Shown: piece after piece, positions 40,731 to 53,821 of the stretch
Position numbering within the stretch: position 1 is the first letter of the stretch
Layout of the letters: every line of letters starts with the position of its first letter
Assembly (NCBI GenBank): GCA_032719365.1
Contig: CM064865.1
Coordinates: forward strand, 39,792,065-39,856,064
Direction of reading: 5' to 3'
DNA: 64,000 bases
Source: Prinsepia uniflora
Taxonomy: Eukaryota; Streptophyta; Magnoliopsida; Rosales; Rosaceae
Made by a program: the position numbers and the translations under genes
The notes under the pieces: model-generated
What the model was told of the DNA's origin: nothing
What the model saw: only the letters and a program-made list of their open reading frames with translations
The model's database searches: none

Positions 40731-43234
40731 TGACAGGTTATAAATCAACGAGTTCTTGAATTCGTTAATATAAAAATACGTTCTCCAGTAATGGTAAGAA
40801 CCCTTAATTTTGCATATCTTTATTTAAAGACTATTCATGAATAAACTCCCGAAAATTGAAAATGATTTTCGCCATCCAGCCCAACACATCTGAAAACATC
40901 AGAAATCAACAGTAAACCACAAGTCAATCAGTTTGCTGGATATAAATCAACGAGTCTTTAAACTCATATATCAGGTCTTCCCGGGATATCAACGAGTCTT
41001 TAAACTCAGAACATAATCAATAGGCCTCGGGGGTATCACAATATCCGAGTCTTTAAACTCAATCCGAGTTTTTAAACCCAATTTTTGGGCCCGTCCCCGT
41101 CATCAATTAACTGAGTCTTTAAACTCAAAACGTGCTCCAGCAATAGCACCCGGGTCTTTAAACCCAAAATATTTGTCAATCACAACAACTCGGGATCCAT
41201 CGTGAACCAAATTCCAAATCCAATTTGAAAACACATTTATGTCATAACAGGACTCACGTCCGAATTTTCACTTTCAAATCCCCTTAATATTACTTCACAA
41301 AACAAAATCATTCATCATCAAACACGGGGCATGTATAATTAGATCAAATCACTTTTACCAACCATTACCCATTCCCGAATTCGAATTCGCAATAATGATT
41401 CCGTAAGCCGGCATCCGGAAACATCATCCCGAACCCAAACCAAGAATCCGTTTTCAAACCTCCGAAAACCGAAATCTCGTTCCCGAATCCTGTCCGAAAT
41501 CACATTCCAGGGTCATTAAGGTCTCAAATAACAACATACTAATTTCCCGTAAATTTTCCGGGAATTAATCGTTAATTAAAAACGTAACCTAAACCTTCGG
41601 ACCCTCGAAACAACATCGAAACAGTGTCCGATAACTTTGAAACCAACTTTAAATGTTCGTTACATTACATAGGATAAAAGTCATTTTGAACACACCTTCA
41701 AAATCTGTCCCACGCGCCATCACGCGCCGCCGTGAGAGGCTGCGCGTGCCACCCACGCGCCAGCTACAGTACCGTTACTGTACATCTCCTTCACCCGTTT
41801 CTCCTGTCAAACGGGTTTGCAACCCGCGCGATGACCCGTTCCAATTCCTGCCAATTCAACCTACATTTCTTCAATTGAGCATTCAACCTACCTATAATCG
41901 CACGATTCGATGATGAACATCGAAGAACAGACGAACACTGTTCATTCATCAATCTCGACCATTTTCGTTTGTTTCCTTGAAATTGATCCACTCAGAGGCT
42001 TCATAGGGTTTGTATAAGTTTGTTTCTCATGTCAATTGCTCCCTTAAACCCCTCCAACTTCATGACTCAAGCCCGATTTTTCCTCTCAGTCGCCAAGTCC
42101 GTTCGAAGCCAAAACAGCAACAATTCACTTCCCTCTTGCACTAGATCGACTGGAATTGATCCCAGAAGACTCAATGAAGCCTTAATTTGCCATGGGCTGG
42201 CCTACATTTTAAAATTGGATTCTTACTCTCTCAAGAACCCGTTTCGGATTTTGGACGCTCCTCTCACCATTTTCATCCCATTCCTCTCTCTATCCATCTC
42301 AACACTCTGTTCTAACCTCCTTGATCCCCTTCCCGTTAAAAATTTCACTCAATTTGGCCTTGGAAAGGTCGATCACGCCCTACACAATGTCTCTGTTTTT
42401 TTTCTTCAGTTCAGTGGCACTAACCCAGGTTGGTCTCCCGCACTCACCTCAACCAGCACACCCGTGCTCATCCACCTCCAACCTTGTTCTCCCACTCAAT
42501 TAAATCAATTCAACACAACAGGTATTCTGTTCTCTCAAAATCAACACACCAACACGGCATTGTGTACCCGTGCACTGCCTAAAGCACGCTACTGCATAAA
42601 CAACTCCCAGCATGCCTAGCACTAAGTCCTCAATGCTAAACAATGTCACTAACCTTTATAAACAATTCATTGGACCGATTCAGCATTTCACTCACTCTGT
42701 TTTTCAATTCAAAATTCACCCACTCACGGGTATCTCACAAACAGCAGCCAAAATTACCATTTTGCCCTCACTAGCCAAATTACCAAAATGCCCCTCAAGC
42801 ATCCAGACCCGCAACTTGATCATCCGAACTCCGATTGACGCGTGCCGCCTGTCTACGGACTCAGGGCATCGAGACCTTCCTAACGGTCCTCGGTCCTCGG
42901 CCATCGGGCCTCCCGGTCGAAAAGTCAATATTTTTCCCCTTTTCGTCCAAATTATGAAAATGCCCTCGGGCTTCCGAACGTCATAACTTTCACCACGAAC
43001 GTCGGAATCGAACGTGCCACCTGTCTATGAACTCGTGACGTTCCAAACTACGTCACAGTCAGTGGTCAAAGTTCATTTGACCACCTGAATAAAAAGTCAA
43101 CGCTCTACCCACGACCAGGGGCAAAACGGTCATTTTGCATCGTTCGTCCGATTTTGCCCAACTAATCACCGATTAACCCTGCTAATCAAGGTTAGTTGCA
43201 AATCTAATCCCAAATTCCGGGACGGGTCGTTACA
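40731..43234 (-). repeat. Nested family-2 solo LTR with filler DNA
   Basis: TGACAGG...GGGTCGTTACA, flanked by AAAAC (40726-40730) and GAAAC (43235-43239), a target duplication with one change. The first several hundred bases of the LTR are replaced by filler: 15 nt copied from 40941-40955, then 121 nt shared with 47262-47382. No internal region is present. Confidence 0.85.
40755..40875 (+). repeat. 121-bp filler block duplicated at 47262-47382
   Basis: CTTGAATTCGTTAATA... to GATTTTCGCCAT, nearly identical to 47262-47382 and the same length. Same orientation, about 6.5 kb away. Confidence 0.92.
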
Positions 43235-43820
43235 GAAACAATATTGAAATGCTGTCCGGTTAATTCGAAACCAACGCTAAAATGTTCATTACATTGTATA
43301 GGGTAGAAGTCGTGTTGAACTGACCTCGAGAATCGGGCCAACAAGCCCTCATGCGCCGCCGTGAGTGGCTGCGCTTGAAACTCACGCGCTTGCTACAGTG
43401 ATACTACAGTGTCACCTTCCTCACCCGACTCTCTGCTAAACGGGTCCCAAACCCGCGACACAACCCGATCCAATCTCCTGCAATTGCAGCTTAATTCCTT
43501 CAATTTGTCCATCGAAAACCTTCCATTGTAACTAAATTTATGTTCTCCATTATTAATTACACACAACAAGCTCTAAATCCAACTCTTCTCTCAAGATCAA
43601 AAAGACGGGTCAAACTTTTGAACCTCACTCAAATCAACTCAGTTTTCAAATTAACATAAACAGAAACTTCATAAAACCAAAACGAACAATAAACCAATTT
43701 CAGGAAAACTTACCCGTAGGTGATCGTCCTCAAGCTCGAAATCTTTCCAGAACTGGAACTTAGGTTCTTGGCCAAACCGTGATCAATTCCCTTTGATTTT
43801 GGTATGGTTGAGCTCGTAAT
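43235..43820 (-). repeat. 5' LTR of element C, segment 3
   Basis: Continues the LTR after the nested solo LTR, to the GTAAT target site at 43816-43820. It matches 26958-27352. Confidence 0.85.
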
Positions 43821-44309
43821 TGTTGACACCATATCTGACCAGACGCACTGGGCCGTATACATAAATCCCAGACTCCGTTCAAGGCACAAAACTACCGAAC
43901 TTACACAAGCTCTAACCCCGGGCCCAATGCGAGATGCCACGTGGAGATCTATCCACTCTCGATCTATGTAACACGTGTCAGCATTTAAATCGAGGAGCAT
44001 TTGTCCCACATCGGAACTTTGGGAATTGAACATCCCACCTACCCATACATATGGGGTACACATTTCCCTATAAAGGTAACTAAGATTTTCTATTCACAAT
44101 TACTCTACCAAACTTACCGTTTACTATTTCCTCTTACAAACAAAGTAACTGACTTGACCATCAGAGAACCTTAGGCTGTCACCACACCGGTGCCCGTACT
44201 AACGGAGAAGCCACGTTCCTTTTAAGTTGACAGGTTACGAGGAAGGACACGCGTCATTCGATGATTGGGCAACGAGTAATCGACAGTTGAAACATTTTAA
44301 GCTTCAACA
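43821..44309 (+). mobile_element. 489-bp solo LTR with GTAAT target duplication
   Basis: TGTTGACACC...GCTTCAACA between GTAAT (43816-43820) and GTAAT (44310-44314). A TATA-like CCTATAAAGG near 44070 supports plus orientation. CTGACTTGACCATCAGAG resembles the CTGACTTGAGCGTCGGAG stretch I associate with Tat-lineage Gypsy LTRs; this lineage call is tentative. The empty site survives at 27348-27352. Confidence 0.85.
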
Positions 44310-45156
44310 GTAATGAAACCAGAAGACTACTTCTAACCTCTGTTTTGTTCCTCTCGCCACACAAATTAAATTTCAATTTTCCGTCCAATTTTCCCAAAAT
44401 TTTCCCAACTCAGTTTTCTCTCCAATTCTCAGTCTCTTCCTCTCCAAATGACCCTCTCGACTCACTCTCACTCCCTATAATCAATTCAACCTTCACGGAA
44501 ACCTAAAGCATCTCTCAGTCTTCTGTGTAAATGGTTCCCCGCAACTGACCCGAAATCAATTTAAAATCCCTCATGTGCTCTGTGTTCTATTACAAACCAC
44601 ACCATTGTGTTTCCACTACCTCAAACTGCCCAAATGCCACTAACAATTAAACAATTCCCTGGACAGACCACCCAAAGCACGGTGGTTCAGTCCCTGTTCC
44701 ACTGTTTCAAACAGTGCCCATGTGAAAATTACTATTTTGCCCTTCTTCACAAAATTACCAAAATGCCCATCCTCTTATAGAACCGTCACTCACTCGTCTG
44801 ATGTCCATTTTCAGCGTGCCGCCTGTCTACGGACTCAGGTCATTGAGACCTACCCAACGGTCCTCGAATTGCGTGAAAAATAGGGGTCAATAAAAAAGTC
44901 AACATTTTCCCCCTTTTCGTCCTAATCACGAAAATGCCCTTGAACTTCCGAAAGTCATAACTTCTTCCCTGATCGTCGGAATTGGACGTGCCATCTGTCT
45001 ATGGACTCGTGACGTCCCGAACTACGTCACGGTCATCTGTCAAAGTCTGTTTGACAGCTCGAACAAAAGTCAACCGTTCGCCTAATTCCAGGGGCAAAAT
45101 CGTCTTTTTCTTCAAATTTTCCAAATTTTCCTTTTCCGAAAGTCCGAGTCGTTACA
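44310..45156 (-). repeat. 5' LTR of element C, segment 4 (LTR outer end)
   Basis: Ends GAGTCGTTACA at 45156, then Copia RNase H starting TATTG. The duplicated ACGT module is at about 44800-45060. Confidence 0.87.
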
Positions 45157-45337
45157 TATTGCACTGAAATTCTTCTTTAACCAACAACAACAAGAACATC
45201 GAAAGATTGAGATCAAGCCAATACGATCTCAAGACAATCATGCAGACTTGTTCACCAAGTCATTACCAAAGGCCACATTCCAACAGCATGTGCGAGGTAT
45301 TGGTTTATGTAGACTGGTTGATCTACCTAATCTGTAG
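45157..45337 (+). pseudogene. Copia element B RNase H C-terminus
   Basis: Open from the LTR junction to TAG at 45335-45337: IALKFFFNQQQQEHRK ... NHADLFTKSLPKATF ... LVDLPNL. The upstream part of this Copia copy lies on the other side of element C and is not recognisable as a unit. Confidence 0.88.
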
Positions 45338-45874
45338 TTTTCAAGGGGAGTCAATATCAGCGGGAGTATCATGAAGTATACCAAGTATCCCGAAGCATAC
45401 TGAGTATCTCGAAGTATATTCACATGATCATCGTGTACTCTTTTGTCCTACGACCAGGGTTATTTTATCCCATTGGGTTTTGTTACCTGGCTAGGTTTTA
45501 ATGAGGCACATTTTGGTATGATTGCCCCGCTAACGATGCATCCTAAAGATGCTATGATTTGACACATATGCATTTGCACGTCTTTTCCCTTCAACCACGG
45601 GTTTTTCGCACTAGGTTTACCGGGTAAGGTTTTGGTGGAGCAACACTAATGCATTTTATGTCAAAGGCGGATTATCTACCCATATTCCAGAAGAGACGAC
45701 ATCAGCTACCTCAGAAGATTCCGATGTGATCACCTATACGCATGTTGCACTCTTTTTCCTTCAACCAGGGTTATTTTTGTCCCATAGGGTTTTTGTTAAC
45801 TGACAAGATTTTAACGAGGCAACATATAAGTGCGTAGCCAAGCAGTACCATTACATGAAATATCAAAGGGGGAG
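45338..45874 (+). other. Copia element B 3' UTR and polypurine tract
   Basis: Holds two diverged direct repeats, each with CCAGGGTTATTTT(T)GTCCCAT(A/T)GGG and GG(T/C)TTTAA(T/C)GAGGCA (about 45460 and 45765), plus a run of CCGAAG(T/C)ATA words (45375-45420). The polypurine tract AAAGGGGGAG is at 45865-45874. Confidence 0.82.
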
Positions 45875-46081
45875 TGTCGTAAATAGTTAAATGGTTATGT
45901 CTATTGTGTAATAGGTACTAGGGGTAGTTTTGTCCTTTTGTATTCATTAATTATCCCTCCCTATATAAAGGATAATTATCTTTGTAAACCCTAATGATCT
46001 CATAATAATCAAACATACTATTTTCATTTTCCTGCCTCTCCATATTCTCTCTGCATTCTCATCTACCGAATTTCCTTTGCA
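45875..46081 (+). repeat. Copia 3' LTR, about 207 bp
   Basis: Begins TGTCGTAAATAG directly after the polypurine tract and contains the TATA box CTATATAAAGG (45961-45971). The right border is placed at CTTTGCA on the expected CA end; no second LTR is in the window to confirm it. Confidence 0.7.
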
Positions 46082-47478
46082 ACTTCTTTTTCAAAAATTT
46101 ATACCTTAAAAGAGGAATATGAAGATGAATGAAAGAGATCAAAACCCATATGAAAATCCTACTCTAGCTAGTAGCTAGGTACCCTAACCAAACAGGATAA
46201 GCACAATATATATATATATGATGATGGTGATGATCTTAACAAGCTAAAAATGGACCCTAACAAGGGCACCTACATCAAATGTTACGGGTTGGAATGACCT
46301 TGTTACATTTTAGGGCAAGAAAACTAACTAGCTACAAAGACATGGCATCGATCGTGTCATTATTTTCTCCTCAAATTTGTGGCTGTGGAGGGCTTTGACA
46401 ACCTAAACAACTTCCTTTTCAACACAATGCTTCACGCAATTGATCAACGTTTAAAAGGGAATGGAATTAATGGAAATCATACATCAATCAACTCCTTCCA
46501 AACATATGTTAGTCAAAGTGCTTGGAGTTGGAGAGGGCCAATGCAGGTATTTTAATTATCACACCAAGCTGTAAAATTAATTAAGACTCACAATCATGTC
46601 GTATTAGATAGCTCTAGATAAGTCGTATTAGACAATCTATTAACTTGGTCGGTTAAACTTATTTAAATCACTTAACTTTCTAACTACGAGCATAATTTTA
46701 TTTTATTTTTTTGAAAATGGGTCACCCGAAATTTATTGAATCAAAAGTTTTTAGGACATTATACAAATTGATAAGTTGATTTAAAATCATCTTGTTAACT
46801 TAATAAACATAACATGACACGAAATTAGTACGAATATTTATTTATGCAAATTGATACAAATAATTTGTCAAGTCGTGTGTGAAATTGCCGCTCTACCAGA
46901 ATTAATGTTTTTTTGGGGTGTGTTTTTATTTAGAGTGGTGGTCGATGTTGCTATACTGGGAAATCACATTTAGGCACATATATATTCCTTTGTACACGAC
47001 TCCGAAAATAATGAATAATAATTCTGAATCAAAAGCAACAATATTTGTGGCCCTAATCGTTCTCTAATTCGGGAACTAGAACCCAACTTTCATGGAGGAT
47101 CTTCATTGTCGATTGCTTTTGTTTGCATAAATGGAGCTTCTTAATCTACAAACCCATTGTATTTGTATCTAATTAAACCACCCATGGGGATGGGATGCTG
47201 CTTGATTTTCAGAAATATCTAATCCATACCTATCGACTGCTCTTATATAAGAACACTCAAGCTTGAATTCGTTAATAGAAAAATACGTTCTCCAGTAATG
47301 GTAAGAACCCTTAATTTTGCATATCTTTATTTAAAGACTATTCATGACAAAACTCCCGAAAATTGAAAATGATTTTCGCCATTCACTTTTTATATATATT
47401 GTGAACATCATTGTGTTCTCAAACTCATTTTCTTCCTCTAGTGTTAGATACTCAAAAACTTATTATATAAACATCACT
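46082..47478. other. Unassigned AT-rich low-copy-looking DNA
   Basis: No repeat shared with the rest of the window except the 121-bp block at 47262-47382. (AT)7 at 46206-46219. No open frame with a recognisable domain. One of two stretches that could be host intergenic sequence or an unknown repeat. Confidence 0.6.
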
Positions 47479-47837
47479 CACTACAGGAAAATAGACTTTG
47501 CCCGGTAACAAGGATTCTGTTCGTGCCCAAAATGTTGTCATAGTGGAATCTAGGATCGCCGTTCGGTGGCTCGTTTCCGAAGGAGCGGCTAAGCAAGTGT
47601 TTGGTGAAGGGGATCTCTTCATTGTAATCTGATGCAGTGGTGTGCAGTGTAAGTGAATAGGGCAAGCGGGGTGGAGTCTAAAAGTCTTGGCCTATGGTCT
47701 CGCGGTCCTACTCTAAATGGACTAGTTCAGTTGACTTGAATGTCTAACTTCCTTCAAAGTAGGCGCACTACTAGTAGAAACTACTACTAGATCGGTAAGA
47801 AATGGTTTCTGAAATGCAGTCCATCAATCATCGTTCG
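47479..47837. mobile_element. Possible CACTA transposon terminus
   Basis: CACTACAGGAAAATAGACTTTGCCCGG resembles the terminal inverted repeat of CACTA (En/Spm) elements. No opposite terminus or transposase was seen; the solo LTR at 47838 may interrupt it. Confidence 0.4.
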
Positions 47838-50638
47838 TGACAGGACCCGTCCTAATCCCCCTGAATTATCGTGGGACGTGCCTACTTCCGTCTAACAATG
47901 CGTGTCAGACCAGGGATAAACTCGTCACCCGCTCGGGGTCCATTAGAGTATGCCAGGATAGGCGATGACATGTGATGTCTCGATCTCTACTACAGTCTCC
48001 ATCCGCGATCAACCTGAAGGGTATTAAAACCATAAAAGCTGTGAGTGGATAAAACAACAGTTGATGAAAATCATTTATATCGAAAAGATATTTATACCCT
48101 TCACGTAAAAGAAAGCATGCACCAGAAAATAGTTCTTTCAAATACTTTCTCGGAAGCAAGGCGTATTGCTTCCCAAAAAAAATACGATGGAAAAATGTTT
48201 CTCAATCGAAGTCAATATCACAGTAGGGTCTCAACCCAAAACTGAATCATACAGGGCCTCTGCACAAAACCAAATCAAGCGAAACCAGAACGAAGCCTCA
48301 GCCCAAATAATAGAACACGTGGGAACATATCCCATGGGAACTCATCCCAATGTCAGTCACGATTCTAATCCTATCACATGTGCACATAGCTCAGGACCGC
48401 TCACAATTCTAGCATGTCGCCATGAACACATCACTCGTCGTGGCTGTCTCCAGATCTTCGCGAACACATCGCCAATCGATCATAGAGTATCTCATCAGCA
48501 CTCCTAAGTCGAGCCTCCCTCGGTCATTGCTTCCCGCGGCTGCTCGACAACAGGCAGTGCACCGTGATCTCTCCGGAAGGAACACATCGCAGTCCCAAGG
48601 CGAGCGCCGTAACACAGGGATAAAACCGAATGTTATCATCATACATAGGGCCTTAAGCACATAACATAACCAAGTGGGTCATAACCCGAAAACCAGTGTC
48701 TTATGGCACTTCATATCCCATGATTCCCCGAATCCTATCAAATCCACAACTGGGTCTCATGCCTGAAATATCTTACATAAAACTCATAACTGGGTCACAG
48801 CCCGACTTATCTCACGTTTGACTATACTCTAAGTCAAACCTCAAATCAGCTAGGTCATACGCCCGAAAGATATTTCGAAACCTAAAAACCAATTCTCATT
48901 TCCACAACACTTTCAAATTATCCCTGACATCATGCTAAGTCAGGGTCTTTCAAATGGGTCTCATGCCCGAAGTTCGATTTCAAGCATCTTCTTGCATTCC
49001 TCAAAATCGTAAACCAGTTCCTCAGTTTGAAACCTTCGGAATCACTTAAAACACAAGCATGTAGCATACTCGGCCGAAGCCCAAACATCATATAAAACAG
49101 AAATCTCGAACTACGTGCAATAACATATTTTTCTCTGAAAATGCCCAACAATTCATATTAAATCACATACAGTCATGACATCTCAAAACATGTTCATAAA
49201 CACTTATAAAACATTTATGCATGCATCATATTCATAAAAAAAGTCCACTCACAGACCGTCCATGATGCGCCTCAATACGCATGCCATAGGCCTCTCCATG
49301 CTAATTCGACCCCTCCGGGTCATCCAGACCAATCCAAAACATACTCAAAGTTCACTACCAACCTAGACAAGTTTATAACAAGAATCCCCAACATTCCCAG
49401 AAAGTCTGATCGACTCGAAACTACCACCATTGGATTCATATCGTCAAAACCTTTAAAATGGTCCTAGTCCTACCTCAAAATTCGTGCCTACGTGCCCCCA
49501 CGTAGGGGTCAAAGTGGCTGGTCAACGTTGACCAAAAATTCAATGCTGATGTCAGCAAAGTCAATGCTAATGTCAGTAGTGGACAGTAAAGTCAACGGAT
49601 GACATCAGTAGTGACGTCATTTGACATCTGACACGTGTCAGTTTGACATATCAGGTCTAACAGGATGACGTCATCATCATCCCGTACCTCTATTCGGGTT
49701 AACCCTGTTCACTATTTCGGGTCACACAGACCCGCAGACCCGACCCGACTTTTTCTTCCAATTCTGACCACCGTTTTCGAAGCCGTTGCTTCTAGTGTGA
49801 TCGTCCAATCCTCCCTAGTTGATCTATGGGTTCAAAAACGTTTAAAACTAGCTAGTTATTACCTATTCGATCATGATTCTTGCAGCCCAGTTTTCAGGCC
49901 TCCATCCAGGCTGCTCCGCCATCCTCAACCTTTATTTTTTATACCCACAAACTCGTACGACCATCCAAAGCACAACTCAATCATTAGAAATGACCAAACA
50001 ATCCTCTAAACCCAACTACGAAAATCGACCCATTTAATGGTTTCGGGTTTTACCTAGCCGTGGTTCCTACGTTGTGCACCGCCGTCCCTCCATCATCCGT
50101 CAACCTCAGCCTCTCACTCACAGTCACTCATTCATCACAGGACGGGATGAGATGGGGTGGAGGCGTTTTGGGTTGCACGGGTTTGGGGGGTTTCGGGTTT
50201 GATTGGTCGAAAGAAACAGATGAGGATGAGAGGGTTGGGTGCATGTATCTCTGTTAGGTGAGCAATGGATGAGTGACACTTGTCGTTCATCCATTGGGCA
50301 TGTTCAAAATATCTCGGGCCCACAACAGGACAAATGTCACTCATCTCGTAAAACGTGCAACAGTTCCACAAACCTTTAATGACCCGTATCTTTCCCGTTG
50401 AATGTTCGATTTTGACGTACCACTTGTCTATGGACTCGTATCAACTCGATCTACGTAATGGTCCTCGGTCCTCGTGCATTAGACCTCCCAAGTCAAAAGT
50501 TAACTTTTTACCCTCGTCTAGGGGCAAAATCATTATTTCGCCCTGAACGTCCGGAAATCCTCGACTAATTCCCGAGTAGTCACACTAATCCTTAATTTAA
50601 CCTTAATTAACCCCAAAAATTTGGGACAGGTCGTTACA
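47838..50638 (-). repeat. Solo LTR (family E), 2801 bp, with TSD
   Basis: TGACAGGACCCG...GACAGGTCGTTACA between GTTCG (47833-47837) and GTTCG (50639-50643). No internal region is present. Contains GGGTCTCAACCC-type hairpins (48230-48970), three GAACACATC words, GTGATGTCTC (47972-47981), and the CACTTGTCTATGGACTCGT module (50423). The small frames inside are not genes. Confidence 0.93.
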
Positions 50639-52180
50639 GTTCGAGTCAAGTGAAAGTGGAGTAAGTGGGTATCTTGCTTGTTCTATTCTATTCTATACTT
50701 CATTCGAGGACTTTAAATATATTTTTTTGCTCCTAGTCCAAGTTCAATGTCAGCGTCTTCATGTTAGCAGTGTACAATTCAGAGCTAGATGGGTGAGTCA
50801 CATAGATCAACCTCTGCAAGCTAGATAGTTTGAATACTGAACTAAAACACGAACATGATTCTACGACTTATGCATCCATAGAACTCATTGGTTGGTGTAT
50901 TCCATTATTGAAATCAGACTTAAAGAAACCGATTATATAGAGCAAGAGTGGAAGTACAAACACATAGAAATTAAATGCTTGAATATTAATGTGATGAATG
51001 GAATTACAGGTGTGGGATCCATGGGTTGGCGTTCTTTTTCTAGAGACCATCAACTGAATGAACGTCCATTGGAAATCATACGAAAAATGTTGGCAGAGTA
51101 GTAAAAATACATGATTACGCCGGGGAGTGAGATTGCAGAGGCGTCAAAGACTGATTTGATGCAATCGAAATGAGTTAGGTCGCCTTCAAAACTAACTGCG
51201 GAAGCAAGTCGGGATGATGTATAGGGGTCAGGAAGTGTTCATAAACGAACTTTGGATGCAAGTCGGATTTGAAGGGACGCTTGGTGTTCTTAGAGTAAGA
51301 ACTGAGGAGGGTTGAAAAGAGAACTAAATCTTGATCCTAGATCGAAGAGATAGGTTTTGCCAAGAAGGTGAGCTTTTGGGTAAAAAAAAGTAACTTTTGA
51401 GGGTTTACAGTTGTTGAAATTCATTGAGTTTCATCAATTTATTTGTTTGACCGAGCTGTTTATTGTCTTTTGAGAAGAGAGTTTTTTTTCTCTTTTTATA
51501 GGCAGTAGGGAGTGAAGATGGTTGACACATGCATCCATGTGTGTTCCTCCTTCACGACGACTAAGTCATCGCTCTCCTTTTCCTTCTAACAGTTTCGTCG
51601 CTGTGTTAGTGTGATTTTCGTAAATTACAACTCGTGCTTCCCCATGGTCCAGCTAGTCGATACTAGCTGGGCTTGGGCCTTAAGTCAGATTTGGTCTGTA
51701 ATTTCTTAAATCCCCTCCACAAGTATGTAGTGGTTTATTTCGGGTGTAAACATTACCCCATGAATTCAAAAGTTCTTGAACGAAAAAGCTTTGGGATTCC
51801 AGTTGCCTCACTGCTCACGACTTCAACGGCCCCACCATCCATGTTTGCACGGTTAAGCAAGCTTCCTCTTCTTCCTAACAGCTTTGCTGCAATCTCTAAA
51901 ATCCACTTTTTTTGTTGCTCCAAAAAAAACCATGGCTTTTGATTCAGTTTCTAGAAAGAGAGATAACAAAGAAAACCCTTTTCTAGCCCTCGAACCTAGT
52001 GCCATTTCTCTGTGGATATACGGAATGGATTTCCAAGATCATGTTTCTATTTCCCAAGATATTCTTCTTTCCTTCAAGACCAATGGCGACATTATCTAAG
52101 ACGCATTTTTCATGATCGATTTAGGGCGTCATTTTGCCCTGGGACACTGTGGGCATGACCATGTTCCATTTAAGGTCGAC
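50639..52180. other. Unassigned region between LTRs
   Basis: Starts with the right GTTCG duplicate. Short frames at 50892-51101, 51673-51942 and 51884-52099 show no motif I recognise. A TATA-like CTTTTTATAGG lies at about 51494. It could be host DNA, a decayed gene or an uncharacterised repeat. Confidence 0.55.
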
Positions 52181-53821
52181 TAAGAGGACCCATCCCAATC
52201 CCCCTGGATTATCGAGGGATGTGTCCCGTTACCACCTGACACCACGTGTTAGACCAGGGATAAGACCATAACCCATTCGGGGTTTCCAGAGTACGCAGTG
52301 GGTTCCAGAGTGCACAACGTTGTGTGATGTCTCGGTATCAAAAACATTCAAACTGTGACTGGACAAAACAATTGGAAAACAATTTCTGAAATAACATTTA
52401 TACCCTTCAATTAAAAACATGCATAGATCAGAAAACATGAAATCTCAAGTGCTTTCTTAAAACCAAATAATCATGGATTTCAAATCAATAAATGGTGAAA
52501 ATATTCATCAAATCAAATCAAGTATCTCAATAGGGTCTGAGTCCAAAACCAAATCACGTAGGGTCTCCGCCCAAATCAAATCTCATAAATCATCTCAATA
52601 AGGCCTTTGCTCGGAACATAGCTTTTAATCAGTTTCCAAAACATGAGAAACCAATCTTCAATATCCAATATCCAACATCCAACATCCATACAATAGCCAC
52701 GATATCAATGCAACGCGTACGACTCGGGATTTTTACGTCCGAGCATATACCCAAGATCTACAACCTCTGAGTGATGGCTTTCCTAGGATCTTTGAAGTCT
52801 GGGTAATCGTGACCTCTCCAGGATCTACGACGTCTGCAGGATACCACTTCGGGATCTACGACATCCGAAGGGAACAATCACATCTTAGAGGATAGTAGTG
52901 TGGAAAATAGTTCGCAAAGACTCACAATTGAGTCACAAGCCCGAAATTTCATATCATAAATCAAACTGGGTCACAAGACCGATATATCATTTCCAAATCT
53001 AAAAACCATTTTACTATTCAAAATATTGTTCAATTTCACGTTTAACTATACTCTAAGTCAAACGATAAATCAATTGGGTCTCATGCCGAAATGTAAATTT
53101 CACGCATCTCCGTGAAATCATTCAAAACCAATAATCAAATCCTCGTTCAAATCATTGAAATTATATGCACGTAGAAAACTCGGCCTAAGCCCAAAGTATC
53201 ACATAAAACACAAATATCGAAATACGTGCAATATAACATTTTCTACGAAAATGCTCAACATCAACACAAATCCTATTCAAATCATATGCAATTAGTGCAT
53301 CTCAAACCATGTTCATAAAACATATAAAACATTTATGCATGCATCATTTTATAAAGAAAATGTCCACTCACTAACTGTCCAAGCTGCGCGCTCACTTGAC
53401 CCGCAACCTCAACCTAGTTCTTTCTCCCTCGTACAACCACCAAATCTCACCATTTTTTCTCCCAATCAACTCGTCTTCTTCCCAGAAATCGACCTACAAC
53501 CTCAAAACTATAAAACCGTACCTATAAATGGCTAGCTAACCTCGAATCATCAATGTTCACCTGCAACCATCCTTCCAGGTCTGTCCAGGGGTTATTAGCC
53601 TTCTGTTCTTGTCCCTAGAAGCTCGCATAAGCTCAAAAAACACGTCAAGACATCAGAACGAGCTTCAAACGTCCAAAAACCAAAATCCAATTTTAACCCA
53701 CACGGCTTACTTGAGGTTCAAGGTTTCCGGACAGCACCACGGCAACTATGCCGTCTCTACCATCCCACTCAGTCTCTCAGCTTCTCCCTCACTCTCTGTC
53801 TCTCTCTCAAGCCATCACCAG
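52181..53821 (-). repeat. Family-E LTR fragment
   Basis: Collinear with the left part of the solo LTR at 47838 (GGACCCATCCCAATCCCCCTGG, then ACCAGGGATAAG). The terminal TGACAGG reads TAAGAGG. GTGATGTCTC at 52324-52333. Contains three diverged copies of GGATCTACGACGTC (52788-52865). It stops where a different LTR begins. Confidence 0.82.

Noticed and set aside
49665..50009. 114-codon frame inside the family-E solo LTR
   Set aside because: LTR sequence with no domain resemblance; the family-E fragment at 52181 does not preserve it.
51884..52099. Possible host exon
   Set aside because: Starts within a poly-A/T-rich stretch and shows no recognised motif, splice context or neighbouring exon; listed only as unassigned.
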